Shown here one piece after another: positions 57,618 through 64,000 of a stretch of 64,000 bases of DNA. This DNA comes from SHLQ01 sp033344795 (lineage in GTDB: Bacteria > Actinomycetota > Acidimicrobiia > Acidimicrobiales > SHLQ01): NCBI GenBank assembly GCA_033344795.1, contig JAWPMS010000001.1:4340001-4404000 (forward strand), written 5' to 3'. The position numbers and the translations under genes were made by a program. The notes under the pieces are model-generated. The model ran no database searches, had not been told where the DNA came from, and saw only the letters and a program-made list of their open reading frames with translations. Each line of letters begins with the position of its first letter. Within the stretch, counting starts at the first letter, position 1.

Positions 57618-58174
57618 CGGGTTACGGCCTCCTCGGAAATTGTTCGGCGAAGCGCATTTGTCGCCCGATGCTGAAGTGCCTTGACTGCATTTACCGACCG
57701 TCCGGTGGCCCTGGCCGTCTGCTCGAGCGACATGTCGGCGATGAGACGCATGTGCAGTACCTCTTGCTGCTCATCGGTCAGAACCGCGAGGATCGAAGCA
57801 GACTCGCCTGTCAGCGCTTCGAGCGCATCGGCTTCGACGTCGCCGCCGGTCCGATCGTCTGCTCCCGAGAAGGCCTGTGTTCGCACTCGACGGGACTGTT
57901 TGCGATGTTCGTCGATGACCTTGTTGCGGGCGATCGAGAACAGCAATGCGACGAAACCGTCTTCGTCACCCTCGAACACATCGATCTTGCGAAATACGGC
58001 CAGGAAGACCTCGTTCGCGATGCCATCGGCGTCGTCGCTTCCTTGAGCCGATGCGAATGCGACGACCTGACGGGCGAAGCGATTCCACAACCACTCAAAT
58101 CCTGGAGCTTGTCCACGGCGCGCGGCAGCGATCGCCCGTATGAACGCTGGATCCGTGGGTCGATCGTGCTGCAC
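57614..58174 (-). CDS. Sigma-70/ECF-type RNA polymerase sigma factor
   Basis: A 186-residue sigma factor. Region 2: FEWLWNRFARQVVAFASAQG, DDADGIANEVFLAVFRKIDV and FVALLFSIARNKVIDEHRKQ; region 4: LTDEQQEVLHMRLIADMSLE and the HTH TARATGRSVNAVKALQHRAT. GTG 58174 is chosen because earlier in-frame ATGs (58258, 58270) lie in the opposite-strand methyltransferase gene; the true start is uncertain. Its stop overlaps the start of the coiled-coil membrane protein. Confidence 0.87.
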   Translation of the reverse strand: MQHDRPTDPAFIRAIAAARRGQAPGFEWLWNRFARQVVAFASAQGSDDADGIANEVFLAVFRKIDVFEGDEDGFVALLFSIARNKVIDEHRKQSRRVRTQAFSGADDRTGGDVEADALEALTGESASILAVLTDEQQEVLHMRLIADMSLEQTARATGRSVNAVKALQHRATNALRRTISEEAVTR

Positions 58175-58232
58175 GATTCGATGATCGACGCTCGAACGAT
58201 GCGCCTTGAGACCCTTGCTAGTGTTCGCCCTT

Positions 58233-59429
58233 GTGAATCCCCTTGTTCCTCGAATCATGCGACGAGCCAAACAAGCTGTCTGGCAACTGCGGTCCGGCTC
58301 TCAGCCCGACGACGCAGCGCCCTCGCCCTACGTGCAATGGCATGGTCCCAGTGCCGCCGCGCAGTTCGGTCTCGTCCTGACACCGGTCGCGGACATTCTG
58401 CTGCTTCAGGGATCCGCGCCGGCTGGAACACCGGTCGACATCGAGTTCGACGTCGACGATCTCGTCGTGCCGGCCCCACATCGGTTCCCGCACCCGTCAA
58501 CGCCATTGGGTCCACCGACGTGTTTCGAGATAACGATGGACGCAACGACCTGCCTGGGCGCAAAACGTTGCCGTGCCCTGGCCGGCAGCCATGTGGGTGA
58601 TTGGCACTCGCTCCCCACGCTTCCCAAGCCGGGTGCGATGGTGGGAGAGGAACGGATCGAGAGGTGTCCAGCCTGCCGATCCTCAGAGCTGACACCGGCG
58701 GGACGCCGACAACACCTCGAAATGGCGACCTGTGTTCGCTGTGGCCTTGTCATGACCACACCGCGACCGGTGGAGGACCACACGTTGATGCGCTACAGCG
58801 AACGGTATTTCGTCGACGAGTACCTTCCCGCCCAGAGTCTGTCTGCCGCGTTGTTGTCTCACATCGATTCGATCCTCGATCACGCCGAACCCGCCCGGCA
58901 GGTCAACGACGCTCTGTTCGAGCTGGGTGTCGGCGGCGGGAACCTGTCGGTTCGTGCAGCCGAACGTGGCTGGGACGTGTCGGGAACAGACGTCAACCCG
59001 GCATCGGTTGCACACTCTGCGGCGCTGGGTCTCAACGTTTGGCACGAGAACGCCGATCACGCCGAGTCGATTCGTGGCCCATACGGGGCCGTGATCTCGG
59101 AGATGTCGCTTGAACATGTTCGTCGGCCGGATCATTTCTGTGCACTCGCGGCAGATGCGCTTGTGCCAGGTGGACGTCTCGTGATCTACACGGTGAGCGC
59201 CGAGGGAGAGTCGTTCGAGCACTCGGGAATGGCGTCTCCGCTCGCTGGACCCGCCGAGCACCTCTTCTTGTTCAGCGCAGGCTCGCTTGTGTCATTGGCG
59301 CAACGCGCGGGCCTTCGCGTCGAGACCGTGTGGCGCAACCCTTCTGCAGACGAGATCGGCATCGTCGCGACGAAACGACGCGATGTCTCGAATCCTGCGG
59401 TCGCAGCTCGCCATGATTCGACTTCGTGA
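58233..59429 (+). CDS. SAM methyltransferase with zinc-ribbon-like Cys knuckle
   Basis: A 398-residue protein. The N-terminal 150 residues are unassigned; residues about 150-185 hold CPACRSSELTPAGRRQH...TCVRCGLVMTTPRP, a four-Cys zinc-ribbon as in C-methyltransferases of the Methyltransf_13/23 group; then a class I methyltransferase with LFELGVGGGNLSVRAAERGW as motif I and VISEMSLEHVRRPDHFC. Such enzymes often methylate sugars or polyketide-like substrates. GTG 58233 follows TAGTGT by 8 nt (predicted leaderless); ATG 58257 is an alternative. Confidence 0.82.
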   Translation: MNPLVPRIMRRAKQAVWQLRSGSQPDDAAPSPYVQWHGPSAAAQFGLVLTPVADILLLQGSAPAGTPVDIEFDVDDLVVPAPHRFPHPSTPLGPPTCFEITMDATTCLGAKRCRALAGSHVGDWHSLPTLPKPGAMVGEERIERCPACRSSELTPAGRRQHLEMATCVRCGLVMTTPRPVEDHTLMRYSERYFVDEYLPAQSLSAALLSHIDSILDHAEPARQVNDALFELGVGGGNLSVRAAERGWDVSGTDVNPASVAHSAALGLNVWHENADHAESIRGPYGAVISEMSLEHVRRPDHFCALAADALVPGGRLVIYTVSAEGESFEHSGMASPLAGPAEHLFLFSAGSLVSLAQRAGLRVETVWRNPSADEIGIVATKRRDVSNPAVAARHDSTS

Positions 59430-59438
59430 GCACAACCT

Positions 59439-61037
59439 CTACGGGCAATCAAGCTCCTGGAGCTCGCCGTCCGGGCGGATTCGAATCGAGAACACATCAC
59501 CAGCGCCATCGATGACGGTCACGCTCGTCTCCCCTGCTGGCACTGTTGCGTACCAACCACCGTTGCGTCGAACGTTGACACGTGGAAGGCCCTCGTTCCA
59601 CGACACGACTGCGTCGTTCCCGATGATCGCCGTCGAACACGCTGTGGGTGGCGGCGGCTCGCCAGTCCGCTCACAGGGCACATCTGTCCGGACTCCATCG
59701 ATCCGCACACGCACGGCGTACACGATCTCGTTCAGTGCTCCGCCCGACACCGTGTAGCTGGTGACATCGCCGACCGTTGTCAGCCACCGGTCGTCTTGCC
59801 GAATGACCGCACGACCAAATCCGTCGTTCCACGCAAGGTCGAGGTCTGACCCCGAAATGGTCGCCGTGCAAACGAGCGCTGGCGGTGGTGGCGGCGGCGG
59901 GTCGACCACCTTTCCCGATCGAACGGCGATGTAGTCACGGCCGCCAACCAGTTCAACTGGATCAGCCACCGAGTCGACGAGAACTGGTGCGAGCCGGTCG
60001 ATTGTCGTCCCATCACCGAGCTGCGCCGAATCGTTGCGGCCCCAGGCCCAGACGTTTCCGTTTGCCTCGGCCACCATCGCGTAGTCCCGACCCGATCCAA
60101 TGGCCACGACCGGCGAAAGCGAAACCTGCACCGGGCTCGTGCGCTGCATCGAGGTGCCGTCGCCGAGCTGACCAAGATTGTTCCTGCCCCAGGTCCACAC
60201 GCTCCCATCGGAGGTGAGCGCGACGGTGTGGAATCCGAACGCTTCGACCCGGACGACATCGCTCAGTCCTTGAACTTCGACAGGTTGGTCACGATCGGTC
60301 GTCGTTCCGTCCCCCAGCTGTCCGTAATTGTTGTCGCCCCAGGTCCAGACGGTGCCGTCCGACCGGAGTGCGATGCTGTGGATTCGACCGACCGCCAGAT
60401 GGGTCACGCCCGAGAGCCCGGGAACCAACGCCGGCGCATCACGCTCCGGTCCTGGCCCGGTTCCCAGCTGACCGTTCGTGTTGTTGCCCCAGGTCATGAC
60501 CGTTCCGTTCGAAAGCAACGCTGCGGAGTGCTCACGCCCTCCAGCGACCATTGTCGCCGTCGAGATCGAGGCGATCTGCACCGGTCGATCACGGTTGCTG
60601 CGATCGGGCTGGCCGAGCTGCCCAAAGGAGTTTCGACCCCACGCCCAGACGTCGCCATCGCTGACGGCGAGCGAGTGATAGTGGCCTGCGCCAACGGCAT
60701 CGACCCCTGTCAGGCCGACCACGGTGATCGGTGTCGATCGGTTTGCGGAGGTCCCATCGCCAAGCTGGCCCGACCCGTTCCAGCCCCACGTGGCAACCGA
60801 TCCATCGGTGCGTGCTGCCACGACATGGTGTCGACCGCCTGCGAGATCTGTCACGGAACCGACCAGCGTCATGACGCCGTCGTCTCGGTCGGTGGTCGTG
60901 CCATCGCCGAGCTGTGAGAGGCCGTTCTCACCCCAGCTGATCACGTCTCCTGCCGCCGCTCCCGCTGCTGTTGCGGTCAACATGGCACCAGCGAGTAGCA
61001 CGATGCACGTCGTCAGCACATGTCGCAGGCTCTTCAT
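59439..61037 (-). CDS. Secreted RCC1-repeat beta-propeller protein
   Basis: A 532-residue protein. A signal peptide occupies about 1-29 (VLTTCIVLLAGAMLTATAAG then AAA). Seven RCC1 units follow, each with the core WGxNxxGQLGDGT (WGENGLSQLG, WGWNGSGQLG, WGRNSFGQLG, WGNNTNGQLG, WGDNNYGQLG, WGRNNLGQLG, WGRNDSAQLG), enough for one seven-bladed propeller at about 30-370. After a Pro-rich linker come two related C-terminal modules of about 65 residues (CTATISGSDLDLAWNDGFGR; CSTAIIGNDAVVSWNEGLPR). Bacterial RCC1 proteins are usually binding or adhesion modules; the target is unknown. Confidence 0.9.
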   Translation of the reverse strand: MKSLRHVLTTCIVLLAGAMLTATAAGAAAGDVISWGENGLSQLGDGTTTDRDDGVMTLVGSVTDLAGGRHHVVAARTDGSVATWGWNGSGQLGDGTSANRSTPITVVGLTGVDAVGAGHYHSLAVSDGDVWAWGRNSFGQLGQPDRSNRDRPVQIASISTATMVAGGREHSAALLSNGTVMTWGNNTNGQLGTGPGPERDAPALVPGLSGVTHLAVGRIHSIALRSDGTVWTWGDNNYGQLGDGTTTDRDQPVEVQGLSDVVRVEAFGFHTVALTSDGSVWTWGRNNLGQLGDGTSMQRTSPVQVSLSPVVAIGSGRDYAMVAEANGNVWAWGRNDSAQLGDGTTIDRLAPVLVDSVADPVELVGGRDYIAVRSGKVVDPPPPPPPALVCTATISGSDLDLAWNDGFGRAVIRQDDRWLTTVGDVTSYTVSGGALNEIVYAVRVRIDGVRTDVPCERTGEPPPPTACSTAIIGNDAVVSWNEGLPRVNVRRNGGWYATVPAGETSVTVIDGAGDVFSIRIRPDGELQELDCP

Positions 61038-61061
61038 CGACGGTCCGTCTTCCTCTGGTCT

Positions 61062-61829
61062 CTAGCCGATGATGTCACCTGACGAGGTCCGTTGTCGAAG
61101 GTCGATCAATCGGTCGAGTGTGTCGCGGTCGTGCGCCGCGACCGGAGTGCGTCGTTGGGTGTGGTCGCGATGCACCATCTCACGCCCGAAGGCGTCCTCG
61201 ATCAACACCCCCAGTTCAGCGCAGATGAGCATGGCGCCCATGTAGTCCCACACACCGAGCGCTTCGGTGTCGAAGTCGACATACGCGTCCATCGCTCCCA
61301 TCGCGACGTAGCTGATGTCGAGCGCCGAGGCACCGAGTATCCGAAATTGGGCCCATGGGTTGTCGACGGGCGGAATGCCATTGACTGCGACGATGCCGGT
61401 CGCGATGTCTGGCGAGACAGCTGGCGTCATCGACTGGCCATTTCTGGTCGCCCCTCCCCCTCGCACCGCCTCAAATCGTTCACGCGTCACAAGATTCTCG
61501 ACGATTGAGACCAGCGGTCCGTGTTCGTCGACGACACAAATGCTGGTGTTGTACCAGGGAATTCCCCGCGACGCGTTGGTCGAACCATCCACCGGATCCA
61601 CGATCGCGACGAGCGACCGGTCGGACTCGATGACCCCGGCCTCCTCCGAGAGAACGCCCAGACCTGCATCGAGTAGCGCTGCCACCATTGGACCGTCGAC
61701 GAGCAGGTCGAGGGCGTACTGACCGCTGCGGTCTCCTGAAGCCCGCAGATCGGAAGCTGCCGCCAATGCCGAGACGGCCTCGGAGACCACCTCACGTAAC
61801 AGCGATTGCAGAAATGACGTGTCGTTCAT
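61062..61829 (-). CDS. Inositol monophosphatase-family phosphatase
   Basis: A 255-residue enzyme. Motifs: LGVLSEEAGV (metal Glu pair), AIVDPVDGSTNASRGIPWYN (DPxDGTxN metal site; DGSTN here) and GVWDYMGAMLICAELGVLIE (WDxAA-like; WDYMGA here). It could act on inositol phosphate, fructose-1,6-bisphosphate, histidinol phosphate or PAP. ATG 61829 has AGGAG 4 nt upstream; longer frames start in the divergent control region. Confidence 0.9.
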   Translation of the reverse strand: MNDTSFLQSLLREVVSEAVSALAAASDLRASGDRSGQYALDLLVDGPMVAALLDAGLGVLSEEAGVIESDRSLVAIVDPVDGSTNASRGIPWYNTSICVVDEHGPLVSIVENLVTRERFEAVRGGGATRNGQSMTPAVSPDIATGIVAVNGIPPVDNPWAQFRILGASALDISYVAMGAMDAYVDFDTEALGVWDYMGAMLICAELGVLIEDAFGREMVHRDHTQRRTPVAAHDRDTLDRLIDLRQRTSSGDIIG

Positions 61830-61941
61830 GATGCTCCTGGAGCTCAAGCGGAAGGGTTTCATTGTGCCTGAGGGGGAACGACACGGTAGCCTGCCCACGC
61901 TCGCGGCTGTCGCTGCGACACGCTGCATCGAAGGACATGTT

Positions 61942-62514
61942 TTGGCGATTATCGATATCGCAGGTTTCATCACCGACCTGAAGGATCACGCAACACATCA
62001 CGGCTTTCACGTGCACGACGAGCGCCATTTCGTCGAGACCTACTCGATGCGTCAGGCGTTCGAGGTCGATCTGCACCCTGAGCAGGCCTGCGGCGGCCCT
62101 CTCGACCTGCATCTGTCCCTCGAAATCGACCCCCGGATGATGTTGGCCTTCGAAGACGAGGTCTACTCGTTGCCAGACCAGAGCGATGCACCTTCCGACG
62201 ACCTTCGCTTTCCCCTTCTCTTCACCTGGAGCCTGCCTCCGCTGGTGCATGGCCCTGATCTCTTGGTGCTCGCCACCGAATTGGCAGGCGTGGGTGGCCC
62301 CGACCTTCCTCTCGACATCAGTGCCGTCGACGGATTCGCAGCCGTCACCGATGCTCCCGAGCGCAGCCTCAACGTGGTCGCACGCGTCGAGCTGCCACTC
62401 GCCCGTATCTATCTGGGCGAGGACGACCTCTGTGACGTGCTCGATCGATGTCACGCGGTCAGCGATTACCTTCTCGATCGTGCAGCCCTGTGGCTGGGCG
62501 AGGGATTGGCGTAA
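61942..62514 (+). CDS. Conserved hypothetical protein
   Basis: A 190-residue soluble protein with no recognised domain. It is rich in His and acidic residues at the N-terminus (DHATHHGFHVHDERHFVETY) and has segments LDLHLSLEIDPRMMLAFEDE, LRFPLLFTWSLPPLVHGPDL and LNVVARVELPLARIYLGEDD typical of a conserved actinobacterial family of unknown role. I start at TTG 61942, with AAGGA 6 nt upstream; the open frame reaches back to 61819 but would then overlap the phosphatase start and lacks a ribosome site. Confidence 0.72.
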   Translation: MAIIDIAGFITDLKDHATHHGFHVHDERHFVETYSMRQAFEVDLHPEQACGGPLDLHLSLEIDPRMMLAFEDEVYSLPDQSDAPSDDLRFPLLFTWSLPPLVHGPDLLVLATELAGVGGPDLPLDISAVDGFAAVTDAPERSLNVVARVELPLARIYLGEDDLCDVLDRCHAVSDYLLDRAALWLGEGLA

Positions 62515-62718
62515 ACCGACCGCAACACGCGTGCGTGTTCTAGCCACTGGGTGCCGTCACTCACCCACTTTCTGTCGTTCGGATTTCCGTCGTGTGTCAA
62601 TCAAGTGACAACGGCCGTAATGATCCTCACGCAGAGCGGGCGGGTACTAGTTTGTGTTTTGACGAGCGACGCAGAGCGTGATTGACGGAGTCATGTTCGT
62701 CGCTCCCAGAGGACAATC

Positions 62719-62937
62719 GTGACAGTTACCGCACCAATTGATGTCAAAGCACCACACGAGGGCCTGAGTGCCCACGACGACATCGTGATCGTCGACGATG
62801 CGGTCCCTGTCAGCGCCCCATCACAACAGTTCCTGGTTGATCCTGGCGCTCGCCGCGATCCAGCGATGCTGTTCGTCTATCTCGGCGTGATTTCTCTGCT
62901 GACGATCGTCGTCTCGGCTGCGCTTCTCGCCCTGTAA
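62719..62937 (+). CDS. Small single-pass membrane protein
   Basis: A 72-residue protein with an acidic, Pro/Val-rich N-terminal half and one C-terminal membrane helix (AMLFVYLGVISLLTIVVSAA), so it is probably tail-anchored with the N-terminus inside. GTG 62719 has AGAGGACA about 5 nt upstream. The preceding 200 bp (62515-62718) holds no gene; it contains TACTAG-like AT-rich sequence and two copies of ACGCAGAGCG 40 bp apart. Function unknown. Confidence 0.6.
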   Translation: MTVTAPIDVKAPHEGLSAHDDIVIVDDAVPVSAPSQQFLVDPGARRDPAMLFVYLGVISLLTIVVSAALLAL

Positions 62938-62965
62938 TCAGCGAGGCACCCAACCTCGAGGCCTC

Positions 62966-64000
62966 TCACCAACACGACGTCCACGTTGGTTCACCGTTCG
63001 GGCACAAGGTGCCATCGAACACGGCACTGTCTGCGCCCTCGGGCGTACCCACGGCATCGGTGAAGTCCGCGTTGACGAACGACGACCCGAAGATCCACAG
63101 CCCGTCGATCTGAGCGGATCGGAATCTGGCACCGTCTGCGTTCGAATACTTGATCAGCGACTCCACGAACAGCGCCCCATCAAACCTGGCGTCGACGACC
63201 TGGGCTTCCTTGATCGACCACTCAATCAGCGTGGCGTTCTCGAACCTCGCACGGTTCAGCGCGGCGTGGTCCATGGCGCCGAACTCGAGCGTGGCACCGC
63301 TGAAGTCGGAGTCGACCAGCGTCGCTCTCAGGAATGTGGTGTCGTAGATCTCGGCCTCGACGAACGACGCGTCGGTGAGGTCCGCATCGTCGAAGATCAC
63401 GCCGCTGAGGTTCGCCCCGTCGAAGGAAGCCCCGACGAACGATCCGTCTGCGAAGCTGACGCCCGAGAGGTCTGCGCCATTGAAGTTCGCTCCGTTGAAG
63501 ACACCGCCCGACAATTCGACGCCTCCGAGGTAGCAGCCGGAAAGGTCAGCTCCCGCCAGGTCGAGTTCGCCGGCTTGGGCTTGCTCGCAGTCGGTGATCT
63601 CAATGACGAGTTCTGTTGTCGTCGTCGTACTCACGGGCACGTCGAGAGTGGTCGTGGTCGTCGTGACGATGGGCAGCGTCGCTTCGGTCGTTGTCGTGAC
63701 GATGGGCAGTGTGGCTTCGGTCGTTGTCGTCGTGGAGGTCGAGCGCTCCACCTCTGAGGTCGTTGGCGCCACGGTGTCGGTCGTGGACGTCGTCGTCGTG
63801 TCACGAAGTGTTGTCGTTGTCGGTGGAGCCGTGGTGTCGGTGGAGCGAACCAACGTTGTCGGACTGATGGTAGATACCGGCGAGCCCGCGTCGGTCCGCG
63901 ACGACCGGGCAGTGCCAGCGTCGGCTACCTGGACCTCTTCGTCACCGGACTGGACGAACGCAATTGCGGCAGGAATGTCAACGGGCTCGAACCCGCCCGT
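62966..64000 (-). CDS. Surface protein with pentapeptide repeats, N-terminus cut by window edge
   Basis: The frame is open from base 64000 to the stop at 62966 (345 visible codons), so the N-terminus lies to the right of the window. Codons upstream of the TTG at 63853 read GFEPVDIPAAIAFVQSGDEE and later VSTISPTTLV with no stop, showing the gene is longer than the internal start suggests. Then follow a Thr-rich linker (including two copies of EATLPIVTTTT), a Cys pair region (DCEQAQ, LSGCYLG) and about 25-30 pentapeptide units of the A(D/N)LxG type, ending in LCPNGEPTWTSCW. Pentapeptide repeats form a right-handed beta-helix. A secreted, wall-associated location is inferred from the linker. Confidence 0.85.
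   Translation of the reverse strand, partial: TGGFEPVDIPAAIAFVQSGDEEVQVADAGTARSSRTDAGSPVSTISPTTLVRSTDTTAPPTTTTLRDTTTTSTTDTVAPTTSEVERSTSTTTTTEATLPIVTTTTEATLPIVTTTTTTLDVPVSTTTTTELVIEITDCEQAQAGELDLAGADLSGCYLGGVELSGGVFNGANFNGADLSGVSFADGSFVGASFDGANLSGVIFDDADLTDASFVEAEIYDTTFLRATLVDSDFSGATLEFGAMDHAALNRARFENATLIEWSIKEAQVVDARFDGALFVESLIKYSNADGARFRSAQIDGLWIFGSSFVNADFTDAVGTPEGADSAVFDGTLCPNGEPTWTSCW

Noticed and set aside
56770..57684. Ser/Ala-rich plus-strand frame opposite the coiled-coil protein
   Set aside because: Antisense of Lys/Glu/Ala repeats; no start context and it runs over the sigma-factor junction.
62629..62678. Two copies of ACGCAGAGCG 40 bp apart before the small membrane protein
   Set aside because: Too short and only two copies; no dyad and no clear link to the promoter.
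1..64000. CRISPR array, phage, integron or insertion sequence
   Set aside because: No regular short-repeat/spacer pattern, transposase, integrase or terminal inverted repeat was found on either strand.

Overview
The window looks like chromosomal DNA of a free-living actinobacterium, most likely from the Acidimicrobiia (Ilumatobacter-like). This is inferred from the high G+C coding style, two F420/flavin-type LLM oxidoreductases, many short TetR/ArsR/WYL regulators, Thr/Ser/Pro-rich surface proteins, and many genes that start 6-8 nt after a TANNNT -10 box and are therefore predicted to be leaderless. No rRNA, tRNA, insertion sequence, phage gene or CRISPR array was seen. Coding density is very high: ATGA/GTGA overlaps are common and no gene-free stretch exceeds about 300 bases.

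Layout. 1-4.7 kb: two ArsR-SRPBCC cassettes and a LacI-type operon (small protein, LacI regulator, amidohydrolase) with paired operators over its promoter. 4.6-9 kb: a WYL regulator divergent from an epoxide-hydrolase-like enzyme, then Lon protease. 9-18.7 kb: GNAT, old yellow enzyme, PhyH oxygenase, a GyrA-hinge-like protein, an ECF sigma/membrane-partner pair, a four-CBS protein, a 2OG oxygenase, an M14 peptidase, a YczE membrane protein and a MOSC protein. 18.7-31 kb: a TetR-controlled pair of monooxygenase-fold proteins, UspA, PPK2, methyltransferases, an HTTM/FMN-oxidase operon, a VOC protein, an LLM enzyme, a TetR-controlled thioredoxin-reductase-like flavoprotein and CysH. 31-37 kb: a second ECF pair, an HdeD-DUF389 membrane protein, a hybrid histidine kinase and, overlapping its end, a tiny orphan DHp-like protein. 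37-41.5 kb: a 1436-residue protein that joins a degenerate GT2 domain, PilZ, six Ig-like repeats, a Ser/Thr/Pro linker and a C-terminal anchor. 41.5-47.4 kb: PhyH, a P-loop protein, a third regulator-SRPBCC cassette, an LLM enzyme, a LiaF-like protein and a PAS kinase.

47.4-55.8 kb is a histidine-utilisation region. HutH and an IclR regulator lie on the minus strand. HutU, a peptide-deformylase-like enzyme, HutF, HutI and a 2OG oxygenase lie on the plus strand, followed by a convergent truncated WYL-type regulator. HutF is expected to yield N-formylglutamate, but no HutG is present. The intact deformylase-like protein sits exactly between HutU and HutF, so it is a candidate replacement. Both control regions flanking this block carry TGWCA pentamers spaced exactly 10 bp apart and overlapping -35 boxes.

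55.8-64 kb: a small conserved protein, a third ECF sigma/membrane-partner pair with a TolA-like coiled coil, a methyltransferase, a secreted seven-repeat RCC1 protein, an inositol-phosphatase-like enzyme, two hypothetical proteins and a pentapeptide-repeat surface protein that is cut by the right edge. The first gene is also cut, by the left edge.
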